Part shown: one piece after another, positions 1 to 7,792 of the stretch
Layout of the letters: each line of letters starts with the position of its first letter
How positions within the stretch are numbered: the first letter of the stretch is position 1
DNA from: an uncultured Bacteroidales bacterium
Lineage (GTDB): Bacteria; Bacteroidota; Bacteroidia; Bacteroidales; Muribaculaceae
Assembly (NCBI GenBank): GCA_902792435.1
Contig: CADAZN010000018.1
Location: 1-50,099, forward strand
Length of the DNA: 50,099 nt
Direction: 5' to 3'
Notes under the pieces: generated by a model
What the model saw: the letters and a program-made list of their open reading frames with translations, nothing else
Database searches by the model: none
Told to the model about the DNA's origin: nothing
Made by a program: the position numbers and the translations under genes

Positions 1-46
1 CTGAAAGATTAACTAATTGTTCTGCAAAAGCTTTTAAATCTGCCAT
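1..46 (-). CDS. rplL: 50S ribosomal protein L7/L12, N-terminal fragment
   Basis: The minus strand from 46 reads MADLKAFAEQLVNLS, the typical Bacteroidota L7/L12 N-terminus, and runs off the left edge of the window. L7/L12 forms the flexible ribosomal stalk, bound to L10 through this N-terminal dimerisation region. It lies 26 bp downstream of rplJ in the expected operon order, and rpoB would be expected next outside the window. Only about 15 codons are visible, so identity rests on that stretch plus synteny. Confidence 0.9.
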   Translation of the reverse strand, partial: MADLKAFAEQLVNLS

Positions 47-72
47 TTTTGTATGATTTAATTGATTTGTTA

Positions 73-597
73 TTAATTTTCTTTATTTGATAATGTTTCG
101 AGAATTCCGTGCAGCTTGCCACCACCACTCTGGAGAGCACTGATAACGTTCTTAGCTGGCGATTGCAGCAATGCAACAACGTCGGCGATAAGCTCGTTCT
201 TGCTCTTGATGGTTGCGAGAGCGTCGAGTTGATCGGCGCCAACATAGGCGGTCTCCTCAACAAACGCAGCCTTCAAAGCGGGTAATTTCTCTTTCTTCTG
301 GCGGAAACTCTTGATAAGTTTTGCAGGTGCATTACCTGTGTTGCTAAGCATCAAGGTAGTTGGGCCTGCAAGTGAGTCATAAAGGCCACTGTAGTCAACA
401 TCCGACTGCTCCATAGCCTTCTTCAACAGCGTGTTCTTGACAACGAGCATCTTAACGTCGTTCTTGAAAGCAGCACGACGCAGTTCCACTGTCTTCTCAG
501 CGTTGAGAGCAGTAGTCTCGGTCAAATAAACGCAGCTATATTCAGCAAGTATATTCTTTATTGCCTCAATCTGTTTTGCTTTATCTTCCTTTCTCAT
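73..597 (-). CDS. rplJ: 50S ribosomal protein L10
   Basis: L10 anchors the L7/L12 stalk on 23S rRNA. The 174-residue product starts MRKEDKAKQ and has the L10 pattern: a basic N-terminal half with VVKNTLLKKA and a Gly-rich segment (SLAGPTTLML), then an alpha-helical C-terminal tail that recruits L12 dimers. Length is normal. The gene follows rplA by only 20 bp. That leaves no room for the long intercistronic L10-binding leader known from Enterobacteria, so any autoregulation must work differently. The Bacteroidota gene order supports the call. Confidence 0.97.
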   Translation of the reverse strand: MRKEDKAKQIEAIKNILAEYSCVYLTETTALNAEKTVELRRAAFKNDVKMLVVKNTLLKKAMEQSDVDYSGLYDSLAGPTTLMLSNTGNAPAKLIKSFRQKKEKLPALKAAFVEETAYVGADQLDALATIKSKNELIADVVALLQSPAKNVISALQSGGGKLHGILETLSNKEN

Positions 598-617
598 TTT
601 CTTTTCCGTTTTTAAAA

Positions 618-1313
618 TTAAGCATCAATTGATTTAACATCAATCTTGATACCTGGACTCATTGTACTTGAAAGATAAATACTCTTCAGATAGGTACCCT
701 TCGCGGTGTTAGGTTTGAGCTTGATAAGGGTGTTGATGAACGCCTGAGCGTTCTCCTTGATCTGCTCTGGGGTAAACGACATGCGACCAATAGAGGTGTG
801 CACAATACCCTTCTTGTCTACCTTGAAGTCAATCTTACCTTGCTTAACCTCCTTAACGGCCTTAGCCACGTCGGGGGTTACAGTGCCACTCTTGGGGTTA
901 GGCATCAGGCCACGGGGACCCAGGATGCGTCCAAGAGGACCAAGCTTGCCCATGCACTGTGGCTGAGTGATGATAACATCAACATCGGTCCAGCCACCTT
1001 TAATCTTGTCGATATATTCGTCAAGACCTACATAGTCGGCTCCAGCCTCTTTGGCTGCTGCCTCAGCGTCGGCAGTACACATAACGAGTACGCGAACGGT
1101 CTTGCCAGTGCCATTAGGCAGCGACACAACGCCACGCACGTTCTGGTCAGCCTTGCGAGGGTCAACACCAAGACGTACATCGATATCGGCCGAGGCATTG
1201 AACTTTGTGTAGGTGATTTCCTTCAACAAAGCAGCTGCCTCTAAAAGGGTGTAACTCTTCCCGGCTTCAATCTTCTCTTTTGCTAACTTGTGATTTTTTG
1301 TAAGTTTACTCAT
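618..1313 (-). CDS. rplA: 50S ribosomal protein L1
   Basis: L1 forms the mobile L1 stalk that handles deacylated tRNA at the E site. The 231-residue protein carries the L1 hallmarks: [18 protein letters not shown] near residues 43-60, the central [20 protein letters not shown] near residues 120-139, and the C-terminal [19 protein letters not shown]. Length matches the family. It lies between rplK (15 bp gap) and rplJ (20 bp gap), so all three are certainly co-transcribed. Confidence 0.98.
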   Translation of the reverse strand: MSKLTKNHKLAKEKIEAGKSYTLLEAAALLKEITYTKFNASADIDVRLGVDPRKADQNVRGVVSLPNGTGKTVRVLVMCTADAEAAAKEAGADYVGLDEYIDKIKGGWTDVDVIITQPQCMGKLGPLGRILGPRGLMPNPKSGTVTPDVAKAVKEVKQGKIDFKVDKKGIVHTSIGRMSFTPEQIKENAQAFINTLIKLKPNTAKGTYLKSIYLSSTMSPGIKIDVKSIDA

Positions 1314-1328
1314 AGTTCAATTGAAGTT

Positions 1329-1772
1329 TTAAACGTTTTCAGGGAATTCGCCCTTTACAGTGATACCCATACTTCTTGCTGTACCAGCAACCATTCTCAT
1401 AGCCGAAGCCAGAGTAAAGCAGTTCAAATCAGGCATTTTGTCCTGAGCAATTGCTTGAATCTGCTCCCAAGTGACGCTAGCCACCTTCTTGCGGTTAGGC
1501 TCGCCCGAACCGCCCTTAATCTTGGCGGCCTCGAGAAGCTGTACTGCAGCAGGCGAAGTTTTGACGATGAAGTCAAAGCTCTTGTCGGCATAGTAGGTAA
1601 TTACCACTGGCAACACCTTACCGGCGCTAGCTTGAGTGCGGGCATTGAATTGCTTGCAAAACTCCATGATATTGATACCCTTAGCACCAAGTGCAGGTCC
1701 TACTGGGGGTGAAGGATTGGCTGCTCCACCTTTAATCTGTAATTTGATCTGTCCAGCAATTTCTTTAGCCAT
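1329..1772 (-). CDS. rplK: 50S ribosomal protein L11
   Basis: L11 sits at the base of the L7/L12 stalk in the GTPase-associated centre. The product is 147 residues. It begins [20 protein letters not shown], has the Pro-rich [20 protein letters not shown] segment, and ends with the rRNA-binding domain ([22 protein letters not shown] ... [17 protein letters not shown] split across its last 60 residues). It follows nusG by 79 bp and precedes rplA by 15 bp, the conserved order. Confidence 0.98.
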   Translation of the reverse strand: MAKEIAGQIKLQIKGGAANPSPPVGPALGAKGINIMEFCKQFNARTQASAGKVLPVVITYYADKSFDFIVKTSPAAVQLLEAAKIKGGSGEPNRKKVASVTWEQIQAIAQDKMPDLNCFTLASAMRMVAGTARSMGITVKGEFPENV

Positions 1773-1851
1773 TGTTCTCTAAATTTCTAAAATGTTTATA
1801 TAATTGATAAACAAGTTGCGATACGTGCCCTCTCACGTAACATTAAGAGGC

Positions 1852-2406
1852 TCACTCTCGCGTTACCTGCGAATTGTCCAACTCGAGAGGTGTGGGTCGC
1901 CCAAACACCTTCACCATAACCTTGAGAGTACGTTTCTCTCGGTTGACCACCTCGATCTCACCAGTGAAACCGCTGAAAGGTCCGTCGTTGACCTTGACAA
2001 TCTCGCCCACGATATAATCGTTGGGAGACGAATCGTCGCCCACCGACTCACCCTCGGCCGCATTAAGCATGCGAGCGATATCGCTCTCACGAATGGGCTC
2101 GGGCTTACGATCGGTGTCACGGCTACGCACAAAGTCGATGACATTGGTAGTGTTGCGCAAGTAATCCTCAACATCACCTCGCAGAATGGCTTGAACAAAC
2201 ACATATCCCGAGAACAAGTTGCGCTCTTTGAGCACCTTCTTGCCTCCACGGGTGGTGTATACTTTCTCGGTAGGCACCATCACTTGAACAACATATTTGC
2301 CCAAGTCGGTGTTCTTGCAAGCTGCGTCAAGCATTTCCTTGACCTTAGCCTCTTTTCCCGAGATGGCACGCAGAACGTACCACTGAAGTTTTTTGTTTTC
2401 AGCCAT
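1852..2406 (-). CDS. nusG: Transcription termination/antitermination factor NusG
   Basis: NusG binds RNA polymerase through its NGN domain and Rho or ribosomal S10 through its KOW domain. The 184-residue product starts MAENKKLQWYVLRAISGKEA (NGN strand 1) and has a bridging segment (ERNLFSGYVFVQAILRGDV). It ends with a KOW module, VGEIVKVNDGPFSGFTGEIE, followed by KVMVKVFGRPTPLELDNSQV. Length is typical. It lies 103 bp downstream of secE. Confidence 0.97.
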   Translation of the reverse strand: MAENKKLQWYVLRAISGKEAKVKEMLDAACKNTDLGKYVVQVMVPTEKVYTTRGGKKVLKERNLFSGYVFVQAILRGDVEDYLRNTTNVIDFVRSRDTDRKPEPIRESDIARMLNAAEGESVGDDSSPNDYIVGEIVKVNDGPFSGFTGEIEVVNREKRTLKVMVKVFGRPTPLELDNSQVTRE

Positions 2407-2509
2407 TGTGTTTTCTACTTAGCAATGTTGAATTGATTTATTCACGCTCTCTCACTAGAGTAACTTGTTACAACAGTAGTGTATCGATTCTCTTACTACT
2501 CTCCTATTA

Positions 2510-2710
2510 TTAAATAGCGAGTCCGTAGATAATCTCCATCACGTTGTTGATAACCCAGTCAACGAGCCAGATAATTAGAGCGGCAATGATGGAAGCAACC
2601 ATTACCACGATTGTGCTGCTGACCAGTTCACTCCTTGTTGGCCAAGAAACCTTATGAACCAACTCGTTATAAGATTCCTCTAAGTCCGTAAGTAACTTGT
2701 ATTTCTTCAT
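2510..2710 (-). CDS. secE: Preprotein translocase subunit SecE
   Basis: SecE is the essential clamp of the SecYEG channel in the inner membrane. This is the short, single-TM form: 66 residues with an amphipathic cytoplasmic stretch (EESYNELVHKVSWPTRSELV, containing the conserved VSWPTR) followed by one hydrophobic segment at about residues 31-60 (IVVMVASIIAALIIWLVDWV). It lies between tRNA-Trp and nusG, its usual position. Confidence 0.96.
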   Translation of the reverse strand: MKKYKLLTDLEESYNELVHKVSWPTRSELVSSTIVVMVASIIAALIIWLVDWVINNVMEIIYGLAI

Positions 2711-2730
2711 TTTCTATTTGAGATAATTAG

Positions 2731-2803
2731 CACGGGAAGTAAGACTCGAACTCACGACCTACGGTTTTGGAGACCGTCGTTCTACCAACTGAACTATTCC
2801 CGT
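2731..2803 (-). tRNA. tRNA-Trp (CCA anticodon)
   Basis: On the minus strand a 73-nt cloverleaf folds with acceptor stem ACGGGAA/TTCCCGT, discriminator G, D-stem GTTC/GAAC, and anticodon loop with CCA. CCA 3' end is not encoded. It sits between tuf and secE, the conserved place for tRNA-Trp in this phylum. Confidence 0.97.
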
Positions 2804-2916
2804 GTAAAAGACATGCTGCCATTGTCAAAGCAGCCGGCTGTCAAGATTAAGTTATGTTACCTCATGGAGTCGTCAGGCTTTGACGCCCCTCGCTCCACAA
2901 AGCTCGACCGTGATAA
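2804..2916 (-). other. tuf to tRNA-Trp spacer
   Basis: A 113-bp spacer without an ORF. Read from tuf it contains two weak inverted repeats: TGGAG/CTCCA at its tuf-proximal part and the perfect 10-bp palindrome CAGCCGGCTG nearer the tRNA. They could be RNA-processing structures between tuf and the tRNA. There is no U-tract, so I do not call a terminator. Confidence 0.35.
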
Positions 2917-4116
2917 TTAGTCGTCGATGATCTTGGTTATCTGACCAGAACCAACGGTGCGTCCACCCTCGCGGATAGCGAAACGAAGACCTTCGCTGCA
3001 TGCTACTGGAGTGATGAGCTTAACGTTGATCTCAACGTGATCGCCAGGCATTACCATCTCTACACCCTCGGGCAAGGTGATCTCGCCAGTCACATCAAGT
3101 GTGCGGATGTAGAACTGTGGACGATACTTGTTGTGGAATGGTGTGTGACGGCCACCCTCTTCCTTCTTCAGTACGTAAACCGAAGCAGTGAAGTGATCGT
3201 GTGGCTTAACAAGTCCGGGATGGCAGATAACCATACCGCGCTTGATCTCTTTGTAGTCAATACCACGGAGCAACAGACCTACGTTGTCGCCAGCCTCGCC
3301 CTGATCGAGCAGCTTGCGGAACATCTCAACGCCGGTAACAACCGACTTGAGGTCAGCGCCAAGACCCATGATTTGAACAGCGTCACCAACCTTGATGATA
3401 CCAGTCTCGATACGACCAGTTGCTACAGTACCACGGCCAGTGATAGAGAATACGTCCTCGATAGGCATAAGGAATGGTTTGTCGATGTCGCGTGGGGGCA
3501 GTGGAATCCACTCGTCAACAGCCTTCATAAGCTCAAGAACTGTCTCCTCCCACTTGGGCTCACCATTCAATGCGCCGAGAGCCGAACCCTTGATAACTGG
3601 GGTGTTCTCGCCATCATACTCATACTCACTCAGGAGGTCACGTACGTCCATCTCAACGAGCTCGATCATCTCCTCGTCAACGTCGGGAGAGTCGCACTTG
3701 TTCAAGAAGATAACCAGACGTGGAACGTTCACCTGACGGGCGAGAAGGATGTGCTCGCGAGTCTGTGGCATAACACCGTCGGTAGCAGCGATAACTACGA
3801 TAGCACCGTCCATCTGAGCAGCACCAGTTACCATGTTCTTAACGTAGTCGGCGTGTCCAGGGCAGTCAACGTGGTGAGCATAGTGACGATTTTCAGTCTC
3901 ATACTCAACGTGTGCAGTGTTGATTGTGATACCACGCTCCTTCTCCTCGGGTGCGTTGTCGATAGAGTCAAATGAGCGAACTTCCTGCTCAGAAAAACCC
4001 TGCTTCGAGAGCACGAGAGTGATAGCAGCGGTCAAAGTAGTTTTACCGTGGTCAACGTGACCAATAGTACCGATGTTAACATGCGGTTTCGTTCTTACGA
4101 ATTTCTCTTTTGCCAT
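2917..4116 (-). CDS. tuf: Elongation factor Tu
   Basis: EF-Tu delivers aminoacyl-tRNA to the ribosome as a GTPase. The 399-residue protein starts [20 protein letters not shown] and has P-loop [10 protein letters not shown] (about residues 18-27), switch region [25 protein letters not shown], and the SALGAL motif, followed by beta-barrel domains 2 and 3. Length and motifs are normal. It is downstream of four tRNA genes and upstream of tRNA-Trp-secE-nusG. A 47-bp exact tandem duplication covers its first 41 coding bases and its upstream flank (see repeat at 4076-4169). The start at 4116 is the one that gives full-length EF-Tu. Confidence 0.99.
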   Translation of the reverse strand: MAKEKFVRTKPHVNIGTIGHVDHGKTTLTAAITLVLSKQGFSEQEVRSFDSIDNAPEEKERGITINTAHVEYETENRHYAHHVDCPGHADYVKNMVTGAAQMDGAIVVIAATDGVMPQTREHILLARQVNVPRLVIFLNKCDSPDVDEEMIELVEMDVRDLLSEYEYDGENTPVIKGSALGALNGEPKWEETVLELMKAVDEWIPLPPRDIDKPFLMPIEDVFSITGRGTVATGRIETGIIKVGDAVQIMGLGADLKSVVTGVEMFRKLLDQGEAGDNVGLLLRGIDYKEIKRGMVICHPGLVKPHDHFTASVYVLKKEEGGRHTPFHNKYRPQFYIRTLDVTGEITLPEGVEMVMPGDHVEINVKLITPVACSEGLRFAIREGGRTVGSGQITKIIDD

Positions 4117-4169
4117 AACTTTTTAACATGCGGTTTCGTTCTTACGAATTTCTCTTTTGCCATAACTTT
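4076..4169. repeat. Exact 47-bp tandem duplication at the tuf start
   Basis: Bases 4076-4122 and 4123-4169 are identical, two adjacent copies of 47 bp. The inner copy holds the real tuf ATG and the first 13 codons. The outer copy repeats the ATG, those codons and the upstream AAAGTT context. Because 47 is not a multiple of 3, the outer ATG is out of frame with tuf. Confidence 0.97.
4095..4163 (-). other. 22-codon leader ORF created by the tuf duplication
   Basis: The duplicated outer ATG (4163) opens a short frame. It begins with the same 13 residues as EF-Tu ([13 protein letters not shown]), then shifts to KKLWQKRNS and stops at TAA (4095-4097), 22 bp inside tuf. If the copied initiation region is used by ribosomes, this overlapping leader would compete with or couple to tuf translation. 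Whether it is translated is unknown. Confidence 0.4.
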
Positions 4170-4303
4170 AGATGTTACTTAAATTATAAATGATTAACTT
4201 AATATTTTCAGCTTATAATTACACATTTCACTTCGCCCCCATGACGAGCGCCCTTGTTCAACGCACCGCGACTAGAGAAGCGAAGCTAATGAGTATTTAT
4301 TTG

Positions 4304-4375
<72 letters not shown>

Positions 4376-4390
4376 AATCCATTTTCCTAG

Positions 4391-4463
4391 AGCGGAAGAC
4401 GGGGCTCAAACCCGCGGCCCTCAGCTTGGAAGGCTGATGCTCTATCGACTGAGCTACTTCCGC
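4391..4463 (-). tRNA. tRNA-Gly (TCC anticodon)
   Basis: A 73-nt cloverleaf on the minus strand: acceptor GCGGAAG/CTTCCGC fully paired, D-stem GCTC/GAGC, anticodon stem TCAGC/GCTGA with loop CTTCCAA, T-stem CGGGG-type arm. It lies 15 bp from tRNA-Thr(GGT) and 10 bp from tRNA-Tyr. Confidence 0.96.
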
Positions 4464-4473
4464 AACATTGCAG

Positions 4474-4553
4474 TGGGAAGAGGTGGACTCGAACCACCGA
4501 ACCCGAAGGAGCGGATTTACAGTCCGCCGCAATTGCCACTATGCGATCTTCCC
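4474..4553 (-). tRNA. tRNA-Tyr (GTA anticodon)
   Basis: An approximately 80-nt class II tRNA: acceptor GGGAAGA/TCTTCCC, anticodon loop CTGTAAA with GTA, an extended variable arm after the anticodon stem, and a T-arm GGTGG/CCACC. The long variable arm is expected for bacterial tRNA-Tyr. Confidence 0.95.
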
Positions 4554-4581
4554 AAAGAAGAGTATCAAAGATCTCGTCTTG

Positions 4582-4655
4582 AGCCTCTTGTCGGATTCGA
4601 ACCAACGACCCCGAGATTACAAATCACGTGCTCTGGCCAACTGAGCTAAAGAGGC
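4582..4655 (-). tRNA. tRNA-Thr (TGT anticodon)
   Basis: A 74-nt cloverleaf: acceptor GCCTCTT/AAGAGGC, D-stem GCTC/GAGC, anticodon arm CGTGA-TTTGTAA-TCTCG (one T-T mismatch at 29:41), T-arm GTTGG/CCGAC. It is the first gene of the transcript, about 40 bp below the promoter. Confidence 0.95.
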
Positions 4656-4667
4656 ATTATTTGACTT

Positions 4668-4685
4668 AAAAACCCCACTCGGGGG
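4668..4685 (-). promoter_or_regulatory. Hairpin plus U-tract in the leader of the tRNA-tuf transcript
   Basis: On the minus strand the leader reads CCCC-GAGT-GGGG followed by TTTTT, between the promoter (4700-4707) and the first tRNA. It has terminator form but a stem of only 4-5 bp, and it would start about 10 nt after the transcription start. It may be a 5' stability hairpin, a weak attenuator, or chance. Confidence 0.45.
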
Positions 4686-4699
4686 CTTTAAAGCGGTTG

Positions 4700-4729
4700 C
4701 AAAGTTAGACATTATTTTTAAACTGGCAA
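4700..4729 (-). promoter_or_regulatory. Promoter of the tRNA-tuf-secE-nusG-rpl operon
   Basis: The minus strand carries TAACTTTG (4700-4707), an exact match to the Bacteroidota -7 box TAnnTTTG, with TTG (4727-4729) 19 nt upstream as the -33 element. Transcription should start near 4694. The remaining stretch up to 4927 is AT-rich and holds no recognisable gene. Confidence 0.75.
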
Positions 4730-4927
4730 AACTTTCTTGACTTTTTTTTCAAAAAAATCTTTTTCATTGTCATCTCAAAAAGCGCCAATTTAGCATATCT
4801 TACTGAGTATAAACAAGATAGAAATTGTCAGGGTTTTACTCCACTTTAAACCACACTTTTTCATTGAAGTCCACACTGGGACTCACACCTTATTTATATA
4901 TACAAAAATCCCGACCAATTCCTCGCG

Positions 4928-5551
4928 TCAGCGTTTTACCTCAAACGACTTCAAACCCTGCTCTTCCTTCTTGATGATTACGGGCATGCCCAGGCGAGCA
5001 TATTGCTCCTTGAGGGTGACGATGTCAACGTCGCGCATGCGTATGCACCCCTCGCTATCGCGGCCAGGAACAGTGTTCTCGTTGCCGGTGCTGCCGTGAA
5101 TGCCTATGCCCTTGTGACCGGTTTTGAGCCTAATGAACCAGTCGCCATAGGCAAGAATGGCACCGCGACCATCGCCAAAGTCATGAGTCCAGTCGCTAGC
5201 AGGCTGTATCTGCTCTATTGTGAATGGAGCCCCTGGCTCACTCTCGGGAGTGCGCATGTCGCCCTCTTTCTCTTTTTGCCCTTTGTTCCTACTCAAGCAC
5301 ACGGGAAACTGAGCCACAGGCACAGTGTCGCTATCAACAGGCGCATACACAGTAAGCCTCAAGTCTTTCTTTGAGATGACAATAAAAGTCTTGGACTTAT
5401 CGAAAGCTCCAACATATATGTCCTTGTACTGCTCCACTGCCGTCTTGGTGCTGTCGGCACTAGAATCACCACTGCTGTCCTTAGTGCTATTGCTGCCGCA
5501 ACCTGCCAGGAACAGCAAAGTGCCAGCAAGAAAGAAAATAGCTTTTCTCAT
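4928..5551 (-). CDS. L,D-transpeptidase family lipoprotein (YkuD fold)
   Basis: A 207-residue putative lipoprotein: lipobox LAGC at residues 15-18 after a short hydrophobic signal, then a Ser/Asp-rich linker and a YkuD-type catalytic domain. Visible motifs are FIVISKKDLRLTVY, GIGIHGSTGNEN with the catalytic-domain His, and the nucleophile motif S-x-G-C-I-R (SEGCIRMRD) with Cys near residue 167. Such enzymes form 3-3 peptidoglycan cross-links or anchor proteins. It lies 17 bp downstream of a paralogue, so both come from one promoter. The exact substrate cannot be read from the sequence. Confidence 0.88.
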   Translation of the reverse strand: MRKAIFFLAGTLLFLAGCGSNSTKDSSGDSSADSTKTAVEQYKDIYVGAFDKSKTFIVISKKDLRLTVYAPVDSDTVPVAQFPVCLSRNKGQKEKEGDMRTPESEPGAPFTIEQIQPASDWTHDFGDGRGAILAYGDWFIRLKTGHKGIGIHGSTGNENTVPGRDSEGCIRMRDVDIVTLKEQYARLGMPVIIKKEEQGLKSFEVKR

Positions 5552-5568
5552 TGTAATACTGATTATTA

Positions 5569-6207
5569 TTAATCACTAACTGGTACAGCCTTCTTGTGAG
5601 CATCTATCTCCCACTCCCAGGGACCATCATCTTCGCCCTTGACGTGAACTGGCATCTTAAGGTAGGCAAATTTCTCCTTAAGAGTGATGATGTCGTTGTC
5701 GCGCAAGCGAATGCACCCCTCGCTAGCACGTCCAGGGACACTGGCCTCATTGTTGGTGCTTCCGTGAATGCCAATACCCGAGTGTCCGGGAGTGACAAGA
5801 CGCAAGAACCAATGCCCATATGCCTTGATGTTACCTCTTCCGTCCTTGAAATCATGACGCCATGTGGATGCATCCTGAATCATCGAGATAGAGAAAGGCT
5901 TGTCTTTAGGCGACGATGGGGTTTTCATGTCGCCCTTGCGTTGCTTCTGTCCCTTGTTCTTGCTAAGGCACGCAGGGAATTTTGCCAAAAGATAGCAGTC
6001 TCCATCTGAACTTTTGCCATAGACATAGAGTCGCTGCTCCTTCTTGGAGATAACGATGAAAGTGTTAGCTTTGTCAATTTTAACTGGGCATTGGTAGAGC
6101 ACAGCCTTATCCTTGGCAGTAGTAGCCAGTTTTTCGTCAACAATCTGCGCTTGTGCGACACCAAATATTAAGCTGCAGAGCAGCATAGAAAATAATAATT
6201 TCTTCAT
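5569..6207 (-). CDS. L,D-transpeptidase family protein, periplasmic (YkuD fold)
   Basis: A 212-residue paralogue of the downstream gene. It has a classical signal peptide (MKKLLFSMLLCSLIFGVAQA, cleavage after AQA) instead of a lipobox. The catalytic domain has FIVISKKEQRLYVY, GIGIHGSTNNEASVPGR and SEGCIRLRD with the Cys nucleophile. The two proteins share the CLSKNKGQK-type segment and the His/Cys motifs but differ in their tails and in membrane anchoring. It is the first gene of the two-gene operon, with a good promoter 30 bp upstream. Confidence 0.88.
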   Translation of the reverse strand: MKKLLFSMLLCSLIFGVAQAQIVDEKLATTAKDKAVLYQCPVKIDKANTFIVISKKEQRLYVYGKSSDGDCYLLAKFPACLSKNKGQKQRKGDMKTPSSPKDKPFSISMIQDASTWRHDFKDGRGNIKAYGHWFLRLVTPGHSGIGIHGSTNNEASVPGRASEGCIRLRDNDIITLKEKFAYLKMPVHVKGEDDGPWEWEIDAHKKAVPVSD

Positions 6208-6236
6208 TTCTTCAGTTTTTTGTTTTTATCAGGCCA

Positions 6237-6266
6237 CAAAGATAAATAATTTTCATTTAATAGCAA
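6237..6266 (-). promoter_or_regulatory. Promoter of the L,D-transpeptidase pair
   Basis: TATCTTTG (6237-6244, minus strand) matches TAnnTTTG, with TTG (6264-6266) 19 nt upstream. The predicted leader is about 24 nt. Confidence 0.7.
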
Positions 6267-6368
6267 AACTCACCATCAACCTACGAGTCAAACTTGGCCA
6301 CTCCACTCATAATTGCACATACTGTTCATTTATTTTCAAGCAATGCGTGTTTTTATTTCTTTTTTTAT

Positions 6369-6376
6369 TAATTTTG
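6369..6376 (+). promoter_or_regulatory. Promoter of the porin gene
   Basis: TAATTTTG is an exact -7 box, 36 bp before the ATG at 6413. No clear TTG -33 element is seen. With the divergent promoter at 6237-6266 it accounts for the intergenic space 6208-6412. Confidence 0.6.
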
Positions 6377-6412
6377 TAGGTTAAAATAAAAACAATTAGC
6401 ATATAACACATT

Positions 6413-7741
6413 ATGAAGTGCCTTCTTAGACCATTCATACTTGCTGCTTTAACTCTGGCCTTATTGATGCCAGCCACAGCTTTTGCACAAGAAGAAGAAA
6501 GTGAGAAACTGAACACATTCACTATAGATGCCGAGCTCTTGACACGTGGAGAGATCAGGCAAGGAGGACTGCCCGACTCAGAAGAAGACAACGACAACAA
6601 AGCTCAATTCATCCTTGAACGCACCAGGCTGGGGCTCGACTTTGAGCGCACGTTCCTCAAGGCGCATATCACGGGCCAGCACTCGGCTGTGTGGGGCCAG
6701 GCAGGAAAGGGCTCGTTCAACCTCTATGAGGCTTGGGCACAGCTCACTGCACGCAATGGTCTCTTTGCCAAGATTGGTCGCCAAGTGCTCAGCTACGACG
6801 ACGAGCGCATCATTGGCTCCAACGATTGGGCAATGGCAGCGCTATCGCACGACATGTTAAAAGTGGGTTTCGAAAATGACCAACACAAGTTACACCTGAT
6901 GTTTGCCTATAACCAAAACAGCGAGAGCGTGAACGGTGGATCAGTGTATCGCGACGGCGACAAGCCTTATAAGACGATGGCTAACGTATGGTATCACTAC
7001 CAGCACCCTCGTGTGCCATTTGGCGCATCACTACTATTCATGAACATAGGTATGCAAAGCGAGTTAGATGCATACAATAATAAATCTCACTATCAACAGC
7101 TTATTGGCACGTACCTCTCTTATAAGCCAAGCAACTGGAGTGCCGAGGGCTCGTTCTACTACCAATTTGGCAGGAATGAGTATGACATGAACATCTCGGC
7201 ATGGATGGCAAGCGTGAAAGGCACCTATTCACCAAGCGATCAATGGATGCTTACTGCCGGTTACGACATCCTCAGTGGTGATGAATTCTTTGCTGTCCCC
7301 CCAGGAGGCAACATAGGTTTAGGGCTTATCCAGCACAAGACCATCAAGGGTTTCAGCCCAGTGTATGGTTCTCATCACAAGTTCTATGGCGCTATGGATT
7401 TCTTTTATCTCTCGACCTATTATCACGGCTTCACTCCAGGACTGCAGAACTACTATGCTGGAGTTTGCTACAAACCCATCAGCAAGGTGAGTTTAGATGC
7501 CGCTTACCACTATCTTGCCATAGCGACCAACACCGACAACCTCGACAAGCCCCTTGGTCATGAACTTGAGCTCTCGGTCTCTTACACACCCGTCAAGGAG
7601 GTGAGCCTGTCGCTGGGTTACAGCTATATGCACGGCAGCAAAACCATGGAGGCCCTTAAACGTGTTGACAACAAGAAGAACCTCCACTGGGCATGGCTTA
7701 ATATTATAGTTCGCCCACGATTCCTACAAGTTAAGTTTTAG
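6413..7741 (+). CDS. Outer-membrane beta-barrel porin, alginate-export-like
   Basis: A 442-residue protein with a signal peptide (about residues 1-25, ending ATAFAQ). A beta-barrel pattern of alternating polar/aromatic strands follows, including FAKIGRQVLSYDDERIIGSNDW. A GRQ-x-L-x-Y-D-x-x-R-x-x-G motif near residues 121-135 is typical of the alginate-export-type porin family. It ends with an outward-facing strand (IIVRPRFLQVKF) and a terminal Phe, as outer-membrane proteins do. The true substrate is unknown; family members export or import diverse solutes. The phosphatase gene starts 51 bp downstream with no terminator between, so the two may be co-transcribed. Confidence 0.75.
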   Translation: MKCLLRPFILAALTLALLMPATAFAQEEESEKLNTFTIDAELLTRGEIRQGGLPDSEEDNDNKAQFILERTRLGLDFERTFLKAHITGQHSAVWGQAGKGSFNLYEAWAQLTARNGLFAKIGRQVLSYDDERIIGSNDWAMAALSHDMLKVGFENDQHKLHLMFAYNQNSESVNGGSVYRDGDKPYKTMANVWYHYQHPRVPFGASLLFMNIGMQSELDAYNNKSHYQQLIGTYLSYKPSNWSAEGSFYYQFGRNEYDMNISAWMASVKGTYSPSDQWMLTAGYDILSGDEFFAVPPGGNIGLGLIQHKTIKGFSPVYGSHHKFYGAMDFFYLSTYYHGFTPGLQNYYAGVCYKPISKVSLDAAYHYLAIATNTDNLDKPLGHELELSVSYTPVKEVSLSLGYSYMHGSKTMEALKRVDNKKNLHWAWLNIIVRPRFLQVKF

Positions 7742-7745
7742 ATTC

Positions 7746-7784
7746 TCTCACTCTCCCCTCTCACTCTCCCCTCTCACTCTCCCC
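7746..7784. repeat. Three perfect 13-bp pyrimidine-rich repeats
   Basis: TCTCACTCTCCCC occurs three times in direct tandem (7746-7758, 7759-7771, 7772-7784), filling most of the 51-bp gap between the porin and the phosphatase, 8 bp before the phosphatase ATG. The top strand of the tract is almost purely pyrimidine. Confidence 0.97.
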
Positions 7785-7792
7785 TAAAAACT

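Noticed and set aside
598-617. L10/L12 autoregulatory leader between rplA and rplJ
   Set aside because: Only 20 bp separate the genes, with no room for the known RNA structure.
1804-2436. 210-codon plus-strand frame over nusG
   Set aside because: Opposes a clear nusG; no motifs.
3037-3975. 312-codon plus-strand frame opposite tuf
   Set aside because: Shadow of the strongly biased tuf codons.
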